Origin: Kiritimatiellia bacterium
Lineage (GTDB): Bacteria > Verrucomicrobiota > Kiritimatiellia > UBA8416 > JADHWI01
Direction of reading: 5' to 3'
Assembly (NCBI GenBank): GCA_030744755.1
Contig: JASLPY010000030.1
Location: 1 to 54,361 of the forward strand
DNA length: 54,361 nucleotides
Below, one piece after another: positions 8,469 through 18,046 of the stretch; position 1 is the stretch's first letter, and each line of letters opens with the position of its first letter. The notes under the pieces were generated by a model. It was not told the origin of the DNA. It saw only the letters and a list, made by a program, of their open reading frames with translations, and ran no database searches. A program made the position numbers and the translations under genes.

Positions 8469-10754
8469 ATGCGGCTCAGGACAGTGGGCATATTGCTTCT
8501 GGCAGGTTTCTGTGCGATGGCAACGACCATCAAGGGAGCTACCGTTTCCATTAACAATTCGTTTTTGGATGTGAGCGTTGACGCGGACAAGAACGACCTC
8601 GTAATCAAGTCGGCAAGAACCGGTGAGTTCGTAATCTCAAAGGCTACTTTCTCCCTCAAGACAAAGTCTGCCGAGAAGAAGCAGGTAAACGACCCGGTTC
8701 TAGGCAAAGGTGCCGAGATCGTAGTCCAACACGAGAAGGGCTCCAGCACGTCGATACGCCTGTTTGATTCCAGTCCGTTCGCCCAGTTTCACACTTCCGT
8801 GCGCAACCCGGGCAAGGAACCATTGGATGTCGATTCCCTCGAGATTCTTGACATGAAGCTAGGGCTCGACGGCAGAAAGCTGATGAGTTATGGGACTGCA
8901 GGCCTGAAGCCGGTGTCCAGCGCTGCCGGGAGCTACGCGTTCCATGCCTTTGCAGATCCGGAGACGCGGAATGGCGTTGTCACGGCGTGGCTGACCCATG
9001 ATGTGGGTGTCGGAGTATTCTTTCCGCGTTCCGATGGGGATGCTGCTGCGCTCAAAGCGCAACTGGATTTCGGCCTTCTCAGGGTTAAACCGGGTGAAAC
9101 CCGTAATACGGACACGCTGCTCATCGGCTATTTCGACGATGCACGTCTGGGTCTGGAAGGATACGCGGATGCAGTGGCCGCCCATTACAAGATTAAGCTG
9201 AAGCCCAAGCCCGGTGTCTACTGCACCTGGTACCACAGTGGTGCATCCAGCGAGGGACAGATCGGGGAGAATACGGAGTTCGCGGAGAAGAACCTGAAGC
9301 CGTTCGGCCTGGACGTTATGCAGATCGACGACAAGTGGCAGGCCATACTGCCAAAGGGCTTCAAGCACGAAGGCAAGATCCCTACAACCGGCCCCATCAA
9401 GGTCTTCGTCGACACTAAGAGTAATTACTCGAAGGGTATGGCTCACACGGCAAAGAAGATTACCTCGCATGGCATGGTGGCGGGAATATGGTTCATGCCG
9501 TTTGCCGGCAATCTCAACAACCCCTATTTCGACAAGGAGATTTTTGCGAAGAACGCTGACGGCACACCCTTCCATGACAAACGCTGGTCGGGTACCTGCA
9601 TTGATATGAGCAACCCCAGGGCACAGAAGTTCGTGCGCGAGAGGGTGAAGCGAATCTACGACTGGGGCTACCGCTATTTCAAGATCGACGGAATGCATAC
9701 CGGGATTCCTTCGTACAACATCTACGTGCACACGGGTTACAAGAAGCAGAACATGGGCAAGGCCAAACTTCATGATCCGGATACGACCCTCGTGCAGGCA
9801 TATCGAAAGGGACTGGAGGTATTGCGCGAAACCGCGCCGGACACTTTCGTTCTGGGCTGCAATGTGTCCCAGAACATGATCAGCATGGGGCCTGCTTTCG
9901 GTTTGATCGATGCGATGAGAATAGGGCCTGATAATGGAGGAGCGGGAGGAGGAAGCTGGGGGGCGGTGACCAAAGGCGCCTGGCACGGCAGCAACCTTTA
10001 CTTCCTGAATGGCCGGATCTGGCACAACGACCCGGATCCGGTCTACGTGCGTGCAAGCAATCCCAGCGAAAAGGCGCGCTGGATGTGCTCATGGCTGGCT
10101 GTCTCCGGAGCGATGCACACATCAAGCGAACAGTATTCAAAGCTTCCCGCAGACAGGCTTGATCTCCTCAGACGCTGCCTGCCGGGGCACGGGTTGTCCG
10201 CCCGCCCGGTGGACTTGTTCGAGACCAACCAACCGCGTATCTGGCTTGTTCAGAACGACAGGATCAACGTTGTAGGGCTCTTTAACTGGAAGGAAAAGCA
10301 GAATGCCGAATTCGACTATGACATGGCGAAGCTGGGCTTGGATGGCAAGACAACCTATACGGCGTTCGATTTCTGGGCGAACAAGTTCGTTGGTCCAGTC
10401 CAGGGCACGATGAAACAAACACTGCCGGGTGGAACATGCCGCATCCTGGCACTCAAGCCCCAGGCGGATCACCCGCAGCTATTGAGCACATCCCGCCACA
10501 TCACTCAGGGTCTCATCGACGTCCTAGACGAGAAATGGGATGCCGGCAAGAAGACGCTTTCCGGTAAGAGCCAGATCGTTGCCAGAGATCTGTATGAACT
10601 GCGTATAGCTTTGCCGTCCGGTGGATCGTGGAAAGCCAAAAGCGTTTCGGCCCAGGGCGCTGAGATCAAGATCGGTGAAGCGGCGGCAAATGGCTTGCGC
10701 GTGACGATCGATTCGCCTAAAGACACTGATGTTGCCTGGTCGTTGACGTTCTAA
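8469..10754 (+). CDS. Exported alpha-galactosidase-like enzyme (GH36/clan GH-D)
   Basis: A 761-residue secreted clan GH-D protein. The N-terminal beta-sandwich (about 25-250) is followed by a TIM barrel opening at VYCTWYHSGA, a GLDVMQIDDKWQ strand, and YFKIDGMH, in which Asp407 is the probable nucleophile. The probable acid/base is Asp488 in MRIGPDNGG. A C-terminal sandwich follows from about residue 640. The first 23 residues form a signal peptide, and AGGGGG precedes the ATG. It is the last + strand gene before a convergent HEAT gene, with a repeat family B element between the two. Substrate is likely an alpha-galactoside or related sugar. Confidence 0.85.
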   Translation: MRLRTVGILLLAGFCAMATTIKGATVSINNSFLDVSVDADKNDLVIKSARTGEFVISKATFSLKTKSAEKKQVNDPVLGKGAEIVVQHEKGSSTSIRLFDSSPFAQFHTSVRNPGKEPLDVDSLEILDMKLGLDGRKLMSYGTAGLKPVSSAAGSYAFHAFADPETRNGVVTAWLTHDVGVGVFFPRSDGDAAALKAQLDFGLLRVKPGETRNTDTLLIGYFDDARLGLEGYADAVAAHYKIKLKPKPGVYCTWYHSGASSEGQIGENTEFAEKNLKPFGLDVMQIDDKWQAILPKGFKHEGKIPTTGPIKVFVDTKSNYSKGMAHTAKKITSHGMVAGIWFMPFAGNLNNPYFDKEIFAKNADGTPFHDKRWSGTCIDMSNPRAQKFVRERVKRIYDWGYRYFKIDGMHTGIPSYNIYVHTGYKKQNMGKAKLHDPDTTLVQAYRKGLEVLRETAPDTFVLGCNVSQNMISMGPAFGLIDAMRIGPDNGGAGGGSWGAVTKGAWHGSNLYFLNGRIWHNDPDPVYVRASNPSEKARWMCSWLAVSGAMHTSSEQYSKLPADRLDLLRRCLPGHGLSARPVDLFETNQPRIWLVQNDRINVVGLFNWKEKQNAEFDYDMAKLGLDGKTTYTAFDFWANKFVGPVQGTMKQTLPGGTCRILALKPQADHPQLLSTSRHITQGLIDVLDEKWDAGKKTLSGKSQIVARDLYELRIALPSGGSWKAKSVSAQGAEIKIGEAAANGLRVTIDSPKDTDVAWSLTF

Positions 10755-10800
10755 CGAGGGTAGGGAGGATTGACACGTGTATTGTGCCAACATGCACAAC

Positions 10801-10873
10801 GGGCACCGAGGCCGGTGCCCCTCCCGTCGTTGGACGTGCAACGCGCCAGGGAGGGTCCGCGGCCTCGCGGACC
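10801..10873. repeat. Repeat family B, copy 1: inward hairpin pair between convergent genes
   Basis: Unit 1 (10801-10820) has stem GGGCACC / GGTGCCC around GAGGCC and is followed by CTCCC. Unit 2 (10854-10873) is preceded by GGGAG and has stem GGTCCGC / GCGGACC around GGCCTC, the reverse complement of the first loop. CTCCC and GGGAG can also pair, giving a three-way structure. A tail with GGTACCTGTCCC near 10906-10916 is shared with copy 2. The element lies between two convergent genes and may serve as a bidirectional terminator. Confidence 0.85.
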
Positions 10874-10943
10874 GCACATTAAAGCGGCTGTAGCGCCGAA
10901 TTCCGGTACCTGTCCCGGATTATGTAATCCCGCCTTGTCCTCG

Positions 10944-13148
10944 CTACTTCAACAGGGCCTTGGCGCGTTTTGCAGTCTGCTGGTTACGCGTTGCCTTGGC
11001 AGCAGCTCCGAGGGCTTCGGTGACTGCGGGGGGGCGCGGTGCCCGGATCTTCTCGGCGATGCCGACTACCGCAGCAGCGGCTTCTTCCTTGAGTGCCGGA
11101 TTCTCCAGGTGGGGCATAACGAGCGTTAGCGCCTCGACCGCGGGAACAGTCCCCAGTGCGGCGAGGAGGATCTTCTTCTCTTCGGTGCGTTTGGCCAGCG
11201 AGGATGCGTCTTTGAGTGCTGTGACTTTCTTGCCGACCGGAGCATCCTGTTCCTGGATCAGGCGGATATAGCCGCGTAGCGCAAGAATCTTGAAGGTTTC
11301 GCTTGGTGCATTTCTCGCGAGTTTGGCCAGGTCGGGCAAGGCGTCCGCGCTCGGCCATTCGAAGAGAGCTCGCAAGGCACTTTCGCGGATCTCACTGTTG
11401 GCGTCGGTGGAAGCTATACGAATTGCTTTGAGCGCGCTCTGCCCGCCGAACGCGCGCAGGATTCGCAGCAAGGCCTTCTTGGGCTCCAGGGGCGCTCCTG
11501 GTAGAGCTGCGAGAACTGCTTCAGTACAGGCAGGGTCGACCGCACGGGCCGCTATGGTGATTGTCTCGCCTTCCTTTGCCGTCTTGCTGTCCACCCTTCC
11601 TGCTACCTTGTAATCGATTTGAAGGCTCTTGAATGTGCTCGGAGCAGGATCGCCAAAGTTGTTGTTGGATGCCTCGATTTCCAGCTTTCCGTCACCGACC
11701 ATCTTGAGGACCTTGCGTGTGACGTCCGCTTTCTTTCCCTTGGGCAGATCCCCGTACATCGCCTTGAGGATGACCACGTTGCCGGTTGCGATCTTGGCGC
11801 TGCGCATGCAAACACTGGTTACAGCTCGTTCGGCCGCCTGTATGTCATCAGCAGACTTGCCTTTCGCCAGCAGACCCAGTAGGGCCTGGAGCTGGTCAAC
11901 GCCGCATAGCTTCCCCAGGGCCTTGATCGCGGCTACACGCACCTGTTCGGAGTCGGTCTGTGCCACCTTAATCAAAGTCGGGACCATGCCGGCAGTCTTG
12001 CGTTGCATAATCATGTTGATAGCCTGGGAACGGGCCTCTGGTTTTTGATCTTTCAGCATGACAGCAATAGCCGAATCGATTTCTTTGCCGGGCAGCCGCA
12101 TCAACACTCTCTTTGCGGCAAGGGCAAGTTCCGCGTCGTCCTTGGTCATGAGTTTCATCAGTGTGCCGGCAGCGGCCGGGTTGCCCAGTTTTCTCAGGAT
12201 GTTGACAGCCATGAGACGCGCTTTCTGTTCACCCTCCTCGGCCATTTGTATAGCTACGGGCAGGGCCTCGGGATCGCCACGTTCCGCCAGCGCCAGGAGC
12301 AGCTTAGCCTGCCGTTGTGGATCGGATTGCTTAAGCTCGGCCAGCAGGGCCTTGGCCGTCGCCGGCCCCGGGATCTCTCTCGCAGTACGCAGGCCGATAC
12401 TGAAGATGTCTTTGTCTTTCGATTTCAGCTGCTCTGCCAGAAGCGGAATGCCTTCAGATTGCATGGCCAGGATAGCCCCGCGTATCGCTTCAAGGCTCTT
12501 CTGCTTGGAGACCTTTGCACTGCGTACTGCATTGTACAGGACCAGGGCTTCGGAAAAGTTCTTTTCGGAAAGACGTTTCTCTGCAGCCAGAATACAGCCT
12601 TCTGCAACTGCCGGTCGTACTTTCGCCGGTGCCTTGGTTAAGAGGGGAGGCAACGGCTTGACTGCTGCATCGCTCCCGATATGTCCCAGCGCAACGGCTG
12701 CAGCCGATGCGACATCGGCATCGGCGTCTGCCAGTTTGCCGGCGAGCACTGGAATTGCCTTTTCATCGCGTCTCACTCCGATCGAGTTGATCGTTCCTAT
12801 CAACAGACGCCCCTTCAGCTTCCCGGCTGCTTCACGTAGAGCCGCGTCTGCGGCGGGGTCGGGAATTGCTTCGAGGGCAATCCGCGCCCAGGACGCCAGT
12901 TGTATATCCGCCAGCAGCGGAGCCAGAGCCGGCACGGCTTTTCCGTCGCCGTAAATGGCCAATCGTTTGCAGGTGATCGCCTTCTCTGAGGGAGGGGAAT
13001 CCGATTGGAGAACTGCGATCAGATCGGCCTGTTTATACGCGGCTGCGGCCACGCAGTGAGCTGGCCTCAGTCCAAGTGCCATGGCCAGCAGCATCGCTGC
13101 CAGAGGGAATGTGAACCGTCTTATGATTGGAGTACTAAATGTCATCAT
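10944..13148 (-). CDS. Exported HEAT-repeat protein
   Basis: A 734-residue protein made mostly of HEAT-like helical repeats of about 30 residues with the recurrent pattern AIPVLAGKL-D-D--VASAAAVALGHIG. A signal peptide (MMTFSTPIIRRFTFPLAAMLLAMALGL, up to about AHC) indicates export. No catalytic motif is visible; the solenoid probably binds a partner protein. A region near 500-530 (KLEIEASNNNFGDP) breaks the repeat pattern. The first ATG at 13148 follows AGGATGAATTG. It is the last gene of the - strand sugar operon, 47 bases after the Tat-exported Gfo/Idh/MocA gene. Its repeats are only distantly like those of the HEAT proteins at 38-49 kb. Confidence 0.82.
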   Translation of the reverse strand: MMTFSTPIIRRFTFPLAAMLLAMALGLRPAHCVAAAAYKQADLIAVLQSDSPPSEKAITCKRLAIYGDGKAVPALAPLLADIQLASWARIALEAIPDPAADAALREAAGKLKGRLLIGTINSIGVRRDEKAIPVLAGKLADADADVASAAAVALGHIGSDAAVKPLPPLLTKAPAKVRPAVAEGCILAAEKRLSEKNFSEALVLYNAVRSAKVSKQKSLEAIRGAILAMQSEGIPLLAEQLKSKDKDIFSIGLRTAREIPGPATAKALLAELKQSDPQRQAKLLLALAERGDPEALPVAIQMAEEGEQKARLMAVNILRKLGNPAAAGTLMKLMTKDDAELALAAKRVLMRLPGKEIDSAIAVMLKDQKPEARSQAINMIMQRKTAGMVPTLIKVAQTDSEQVRVAAIKALGKLCGVDQLQALLGLLAKGKSADDIQAAERAVTSVCMRSAKIATGNVVILKAMYGDLPKGKKADVTRKVLKMVGDGKLEIEASNNNFGDPAPSTFKSLQIDYKVAGRVDSKTAKEGETITIAARAVDPACTEAVLAALPGAPLEPKKALLRILRAFGGQSALKAIRIASTDANSEIRESALRALFEWPSADALPDLAKLARNAPSETFKILALRGYIRLIQEQDAPVGKKVTALKDASSLAKRTEEKKILLAALGTVPAVEALTLVMPHLENPALKEEAAAAVVGIAEKIRAPRPPAVTEALGAAAKATRNQQTAKRAKALLK

Positions 13149-13195
13149 CAATTCATCCTGTTGTTTATTGGGTGAAAATTACAGTTGGACGCATG

Positions 13196-14503
13196 CTAAA
13201 TCCGCCAGGGTTCACGCAGTGCTTCAGAACGGAATCGATTGGCTTCGTCATCGTTTATGAACTCGCGTTTCGCCGGGTCATAGTGAACCTTACGATTGAG
13301 ATACAGCGCGATGTTGGCCGCGTGGCAAGTGATATGGGCATGGCAGGCCGCATCGGCATTGGCCCGTGTCTGGCCCCGGGACTTGACAGCATCAAGGAAG
13401 TCGCGCACATGGAAGTTGGCCGGGTAACCGCCTATCTTGGCACCACGGTCAAGAAGCAGCTCAGGTGAGCTCGAAGCCATGTTGGCGTTATCCCCGGTCT
13501 CGACCCAATCGGTCTCACCTTCGAAGCGTACCGGGCATGAACCCATTGCCATCCATCCCTTGTTTCGCATGACCAGTTTCACGCCGTTGGCGTAGCGCGC
13601 ATGCAACTCCCCGTTCACCGGTTCGTACTCGATAGGGGAGGTGTCATCGGCATCGTTTGCCCACTGGCAGAGGTCCACACAATGTGAGCCCCACTCCAGA
13701 CATCCTCCGCCGGTAAGGCCACCACCCTTTTCAAAGCCAAACCCGTTACGTAGCAAGCCGTTGTTGAACGGACGCCAGGCAGCTGTTCCCAGATACATAT
13801 CCCAATCGGCGACCTCCTTGTCCGGTTCGGGGTCCGCCTTTGCCCACCCACTCATCTTGGTTCCCAGCCCACCAGGATGTGCGTACACGGTCTGGAGCTT
13901 TCCCAGTCTTCCAAGGCGGGCCAGGTCGACCGCGTATCCGAAATTGGGAAGGCTGCGCCGCTGGGTTCCACACTGAAAGACACGGCCGGTGCGGCGGAAC
14001 ACGTCCGCAAGTATCAGGCTTTGAGAAATGTTCTTCGTGCAGGGTTTCTCGCAATACACATCCTTGCCGGCCTTGGCTGCAGTAATCGAGACCAGCGTGT
14101 GTGAGTTGGGTCCGGTCGCACACAACACCGCATCAATGTCTTCACGGGCTAGCAGGTCACGAAAATCGCGATACATCGAGCAGTCCTTGTTTCCATACTT
14201 GCTGTCAGCCCGGGCCTTGATGCTCTTGCGGCGAACTGCCTTGACATCGCAGATGGCAACAAACTGTACGTCCTCTTCCGCCAGGAAGCAGCCCAGGACA
14301 TACGATCCCCGGTTCCCGATGCCGATACCGCCGAGTACTATTCGTTCGCTCGGGGGTACGCTGCCGTTCTTGCCCAGGGCCGATGCGGGAATGATTGTTG
14401 GAAACGCCAGCAGCGCTCCGGCTTTCGTTGCTTTCGTCAGAAACTTCCGCCGGGATAGTTCCGTTGCGGTTTTACGGCTATTGGATTTTCGAATCTGGTC
14501 CAT
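13196..14503 (-). CDS. Tat-exported Gfo/Idh/MocA oxidoreductase
   Basis: A 435-residue NAD(P)-dependent sugar dehydrogenase-type protein. Residues 17-23 (SRRKFLT) followed by a hydrophobic stretch form a twin-arginine signal, so the folded enzyme with bound nucleotide is exported. The Rossmann motif GGIGIGNRG lies at about 58-66 and the family EKP motif appears as VYCEKPCT near residue 150. The C-terminal domain is the usual alpha/beta dimerisation domain (from GGGLTGGGCLEWGSHCVDL). Exported Gfo/Idh/MocA enzymes with tightly bound cofactor are known to oxidise or reduce sugars at C3. With the DUF1080 genes in the same cluster, a 3-keto-sugar role is likely. Confidence 0.9.
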   Translation of the reverse strand: MDQIRKSNSRKTATELSRRKFLTKATKAGALLAFPTIIPASALGKNGSVPPSERIVLGGIGIGNRGSYVLGCFLAEEDVQFVAICDVKAVRRKSIKARADSKYGNKDCSMYRDFRDLLAREDIDAVLCATGPNSHTLVSITAAKAGKDVYCEKPCTKNISQSLILADVFRRTGRVFQCGTQRRSLPNFGYAVDLARLGRLGKLQTVYAHPGGLGTKMSGWAKADPEPDKEVADWDMYLGTAAWRPFNNGLLRNGFGFEKGGGLTGGGCLEWGSHCVDLCQWANDADDTSPIEYEPVNGELHARYANGVKLVMRNKGWMAMGSCPVRFEGETDWVETGDNANMASSSPELLLDRGAKIGGYPANFHVRDFLDAVKSRGQTRANADAACHAHITCHAANIALYLNRKVHYDPAKREFINDDEANRFRSEALREPWRI

Positions 14504-14561
14504 AGGTGTACCTTTCTTTCTTTTACTGCGCGGGGGAGAACTTTCTCGCGCTCAAACTACT

Positions 14562-15713
14562 CTAATCATCAAAAGTCGAATTCTTAAGGAAACTGTGATT
14601 CACGTTCACGACCACCGAGCTCCCTGTTTCCGAGATGAACGTTACAGTTTCGTCGCCGAATGTCACATCTGTCACGCCGTCGAAATCTGGTGGTATGCCC
14701 GCGGCTCCCTGGATGAAGTTCACGGCGGTCGGGTTGTCGGCAGAAAGCTGAATTGCCGTCGGGAATCCCGCGTCGGTGATGTCATTGGGCGTGATCGATG
14801 CGCTCAGTCCATCGGCAAAATGTGAACAGGTTTCTTCCAGTCCCAGGCATCGGTTACGTCCATTCCACGGCGAACCGTACCGTCCCTTGTTGGAGATCCA
14901 GAAGACAGTGCCCGGCAAGATGGCTGCCTCCTTAAGCGAGAACCAGAGGTAGCCCCGGCTCGGGCAGACGGCAACGGTCCATGCGGGTGTCGCGGACGGT
15001 TTCTTGAGAAGCTGCAGCAGGTCCGTGAAGCCCGGGCGCTGAGGGAACCGCGAGCAATCCGCAGGAGCCGCATCCTTCCACATTACGGGCACCTTGGTCA
15101 GGTCGGTGAAGCGTGCGCCGATAGCCAGCGACTGGTATTCTGCATTGGCGGGATTGCTGAAGGTGCACGGAGGCGTCATGCCGAGCTCGAAATCGCTCAC
15201 GGCAACCCGCAAGCTGCTCTCTTCTTCCGGTACAGCCAAAGTGCAGTGGTGCCCGATGGGCATGCGGCCTGAATAACCTTCGAGCGTGTGAGTCGTGTAG
15301 ACGGCGTTCTGTCCATCGCGAAGGTGGATCTTCTTCGTGATCTTTCCCTTGCGGACGGTGGTCGGGAGTTGAAGCGTGAGCGTTGTGATACCAGCGTTTG
15401 TTGATTCGTCAACACGCTGCCACCTGGCTGATGCCGCTTCGCCATGCCCGGAATGCTGTTCCCCGTCGACTTCCTCCGCGTTGCCGCCGAATGGCATGCA
15501 GAAGAAGTCACCTCGCAAAGGTGCCAGAACGGGATCTGCGAAATCCGTCAGATCCTCATTCTGCCAAGGGCTGATGTAGTACGGCTGAATGCTCTTATCT
15601 GTATCAACATCAAACGTGACCGGCGCCATGTGGCCGCCGTTCTCGGTGATGAACAGGTCGACTTTGTCGCTTGCTACGCGCCAGCCGGGATGCGAATCGT
15701 CAACACTCAACAT
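14562..15713 (-). CDS. Galactose mutarotase-like protein
   Basis: A 383-residue protein with no signal peptide. Segments such as [33 protein letters not shown] and YLWFSLKEA look like the beta-sandwich of aldose 1-epimerase/mutarotase-like proteins, but I do not recognise a precise family. The start overlaps the stop of the upstream Gfo/Idh/MocA gene by 14 bases (15700-15713), which implies translational coupling and a shared pathway. Its role may be to open or epimerise the sugar that the neighbouring dehydrogenase uses. The catalytic His/Glu pair of mutarotases was not firmly placed. Confidence 0.62.
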   Translation of the reverse strand: MLSVDDSHPGWRVASDKVDLFITENGGHMAPVTFDVDTDKSIQPYYISPWQNEDLTDFADPVLAPLRGDFFCMPFGGNAEEVDGEQHSGHGEAASARWQRVDESTNAGITTLTLQLPTTVRKGKITKKIHLRDGQNAVYTTHTLEGYSGRMPIGHHCTLAVPEEESSLRVAVSDFELGMTPPCTFSNPANAEYQSLAIGARFTDLTKVPVMWKDAAPADCSRFPQRPGFTDLLQLLKKPSATPAWTVAVCPSRGYLWFSLKEAAILPGTVFWISNKGRYGSPWNGRNRCLGLEETCSHFADGLSASITPNDITDAGFPTAIQLSADNPTAVNFIQGAAGIPPDFDGVTDVTFGDETVTFISETGSSVVVNVNHSFLKNSTFDD

Positions 15714-16836
15714 TCACCCACGCCCCGCTTTTTCCGGACTCCAACACTGCTTCGCAGATCTTCTGGGTTTCGAGCGCTTCACGGAATGTGGGGCTCACCG
15801 GTTTGCCCTCTTCAAGGCCCTGCAGGAAATCGGCAACCTGGTGCACAAAGCTATGCTCATATCCAATCTGCAGACCCGGCACCCACCACTTATCCATGTA
15901 AGGATGTTCACCGTCCGTGACATGAATGGAGCGCCAACCGCGCAGGTTGCTGTCATCCTTGTGGTCGAAGTACGAAAGCCTGTGGAGATCGTGGAGGTCC
16001 CAGGCAATTGACGCGTGCTCGCCGTTGATCTCGAACGTGTAAAGCGCCTTGTGGCCGCGAGCATAGCGCGTGGACTCAAATACGGCCAGTGACCCGTTGG
16101 CAAACCTGGCAAGAAAAGCGCAGGCATCGTCAATGCCGACCTTCTCGACTTGGCCGCTTATGTTGTGCATGCGTTCTTTGACAAAGGTCTCTGTCATGGC
16201 GCTTACTTTGTCGATGCTGCCGTTGAGCCAGATAGCCGTGTCTATGCAGTGAGCAAGCAGGTCGCCGGTCACACCGCTGCCGGCCTCATTGACATCCAGT
16301 CGCCAAAGGCCGGCGCCGCCCTGCGGCAGATCTTCGGCGATCGTCCAGTCCTGCAGGAACTGGGCGCGGTAATGATAGATCTTCCCCAGCCTGCCTTCGT
16401 CAATCAATTGCTTGGCCATGGTCACGGCAGGAACGCGCCTGTAGTTGTACCACACGATGTTGGGCACACCGGCTTCCTCGACCGCAGCCACCATTTGTTC
16501 GCCCTCAGCCACGTTCATGGCCAGCGGCTTCTCGCAAAGAATCATTTTACCGGCTTTGGCCGCAGCAATGGCGATTTCGCAGTGAAAGTTGTTCTGCGTG
16601 CAGATATCGATCGCATCGATATCGTCGCGTTCGAGCAGTTTCCTCCAATCGGTCTCTACTGACTCGTATCCCCACTTCTCGGCAAACGCCTTGACGTTTT
16701 CCTCGTTGCGGCCGCAGGCGGCCTTAAGGACGGGTTGGTGAGCGATGTCAAAGAAATTGCCTACCGTGCGATAGGCATTGGAATGTGCCCGGCCCATGAA
16801 ACCGTAACCAATCACGCCGACGTTGAGTGTCTTCAT
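15700..16836 (-). CDS. Cytoplasmic Gfo/Idh/MocA oxidoreductase
   Basis: A 378-residue Gfo/Idh/MocA dehydrogenase without export signal. The N-terminal nucleotide-binding motif is [13 protein letters not shown], and the EKP motif is present as ILCEKPLA. The second domain contains [24 protein letters not shown], the family segment around the substrate-binding His. The start at 16836 is set by AAGGAG just upstream. It follows the TIM-barrel isomerase gene and is coupled to the mutarotase-like gene. It probably handles the sugar, or a keto-sugar reduced on import, with NAD(H). Confidence 0.9.
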   Translation of the reverse strand: MKTLNVGVIGYGFMGRAHSNAYRTVGNFFDIAHQPVLKAACGRNEENVKAFAEKWGYESVETDWRKLLERDDIDAIDICTQNNFHCEIAIAAAKAGKMILCEKPLAMNVAEGEQMVAAVEEAGVPNIVWYNYRRVPAVTMAKQLIDEGRLGKIYHYRAQFLQDWTIAEDLPQGGAGLWRLDVNEAGSGVTGDLLAHCIDTAIWLNGSIDKVSAMTETFVKERMHNISGQVEKVGIDDACAFLARFANGSLAVFESTRYARGHKALYTFEINGEHASIAWDLHDLHRLSYFDHKDDSNLRGWRSIHVTDGEHPYMDKWWVPGLQIGYEHSFVHQVADFLQGLEEGKPVSPTFREALETQKICEAVLESGKSGAWVNVEC

Positions 16837-16977
16837 AGTTTCTCCTTCAGTTTTAACCACGGATTGCGCGGATTACACGGACATAGATTGTTGCTGTGCC
16901 GCAACTTCCCCGATATCCGCGCCCATCCGCGGTCAGTTCTTCGTCTTTATAGAACTTTTGACAGTCGCAAAAACCGT

Positions 16978-18024
16978 TTATGCTTCCTGCCAACCGTGAG
17001 CGTCGCGCACGGCGATCATGGCCCCAAGCACATCGTTCCAAGTCTGTGGAGCCATCATGATCTCGTTCGAGAACATACAGCCATCCCAACAAAGGTGGCG
17101 AATCGCTTTTGTCGGCTCGCCGTCATCTCCTCTCAGCCAGTATCCTGCGTGGTGCGGAATGTTCAGTTTGCCGTTGGGGTCGGTCGGCAGGCAGTGTTTG
17201 CCCGTCTTGTCGTGCGAACCCTGGCCCTTGACAGTGCCGTCGTTCTGCGCCACATGGAAGTCCGTGGTCCAGGGACGGAGCGCTGTCGCCAGTTGATTGT
17301 AGGCCGCCTCAAAGGCAGGCTTGTCATTCCAGTCGAAGTCCGGAGGGAGAAGTGCGTCGTCGGGCGCGTTGTAGCCGAGCATATACAACATGCTGTGCGC
17401 CATGTCGGCCTGGAACCCGAGTGTCTGCGGACGGTCCACGGCCTCGAGGAGCTTGACCATTTCCTTCCAGCTGTGCATGCCGCCCCAGCAAATTTCGCCC
17501 TCGGCCGCCAGGCGCTCGCCGTGCTCTTCGGCCACGTCGCAGGCGCGACGGAACGTGTCAGCGATAAGAGCCGTGTTCCCCTCGGGGTCCTGGGCCCACG
17601 TGGCAGGATCTATGCAGGAATCGATGCGGATGATCCCGGTCGGCCGTACGCCCAGCTCTCGCAGCTTCTTGCCGATACCGCAGGCTTTCTTGACCTGCGT
17701 GACGAACCCAGCCCGTTCGGTTTCATCGCCCGTGGTCGCGTTGCCCCACACCGGCGCCACCAGCGACCCGGCATCCAGGTTCTTCGCGCGAAGGTTCTCG
17801 GCAAGCTGCTCCAGATCAGCGTCCGTCGAGTCGATGTCGACGTGTGGCGACATCAGGAACAGGTCGACACCGTCAAACTTGACGCCATCCACCTCGGCTG
17901 CCGCGGTCATTTCAATCATCTGGTTCAGTTCAATTATCGGTTCGGGCGTGTCGGGCCCTTTGCCTACCACGCCCGGCCATGTTGCATTGTGCAGTTTGGG
18001 ATAGTTGTTTTGACTCTCGGTCAT
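16978..18024 (-). CDS. Sugar phosphate isomerase/epimerase-like TIM barrel
   Basis: A 348-residue member of the xylose isomerase-like TIM-barrel group (PF01261), which uses a divalent metal to isomerise or epimerise sugars or keto-sugars. Seen motifs are FDGVDLFLMSPHVDID on an early strand, LAAEGEICWGGMHSW, with a candidate metal Glu, and TLGFQADMAHSMLYML, with a candidate Asp-x-x-His pair. An excellent AAAGGAGGTG site precedes the ATG at 18024. It starts 22 bases after the cupin gene ends and precedes the cytoplasmic Gfo/Idh/MocA gene, matching the usual pairing of these two families in cyclitol and 3-keto-sugar pathways. Confidence 0.85.
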   Translation of the reverse strand: MTESQNNYPKLHNATWPGVVGKGPDTPEPIIELNQMIEMTAAAEVDGVKFDGVDLFLMSPHVDIDSTDADLEQLAENLRAKNLDAGSLVAPVWGNATTGDETERAGFVTQVKKACGIGKKLRELGVRPTGIIRIDSCIDPATWAQDPEGNTALIADTFRRACDVAEEHGERLAAEGEICWGGMHSWKEMVKLLEAVDRPQTLGFQADMAHSMLYMLGYNAPDDALLPPDFDWNDKPAFEAAYNQLATALRPWTTDFHVAQNDGTVKGQGSHDKTGKHCLPTDPNGKLNIPHHAGYWLRGDDGEPTKAIRHLCWDGCMFSNEIMMAPQTWNDVLGAMIAVRDAHGWQEA

Positions 18025-18046
18025 GTCTACACCTCCTTTGATGATG

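Noticed and set aside
8859..10025. Long - strand frame antisense to the GH36-like gene
   Set aside because: Same reasoning: the + strand product has clear clan GH-D motifs, and the opposite frame shows no domain.
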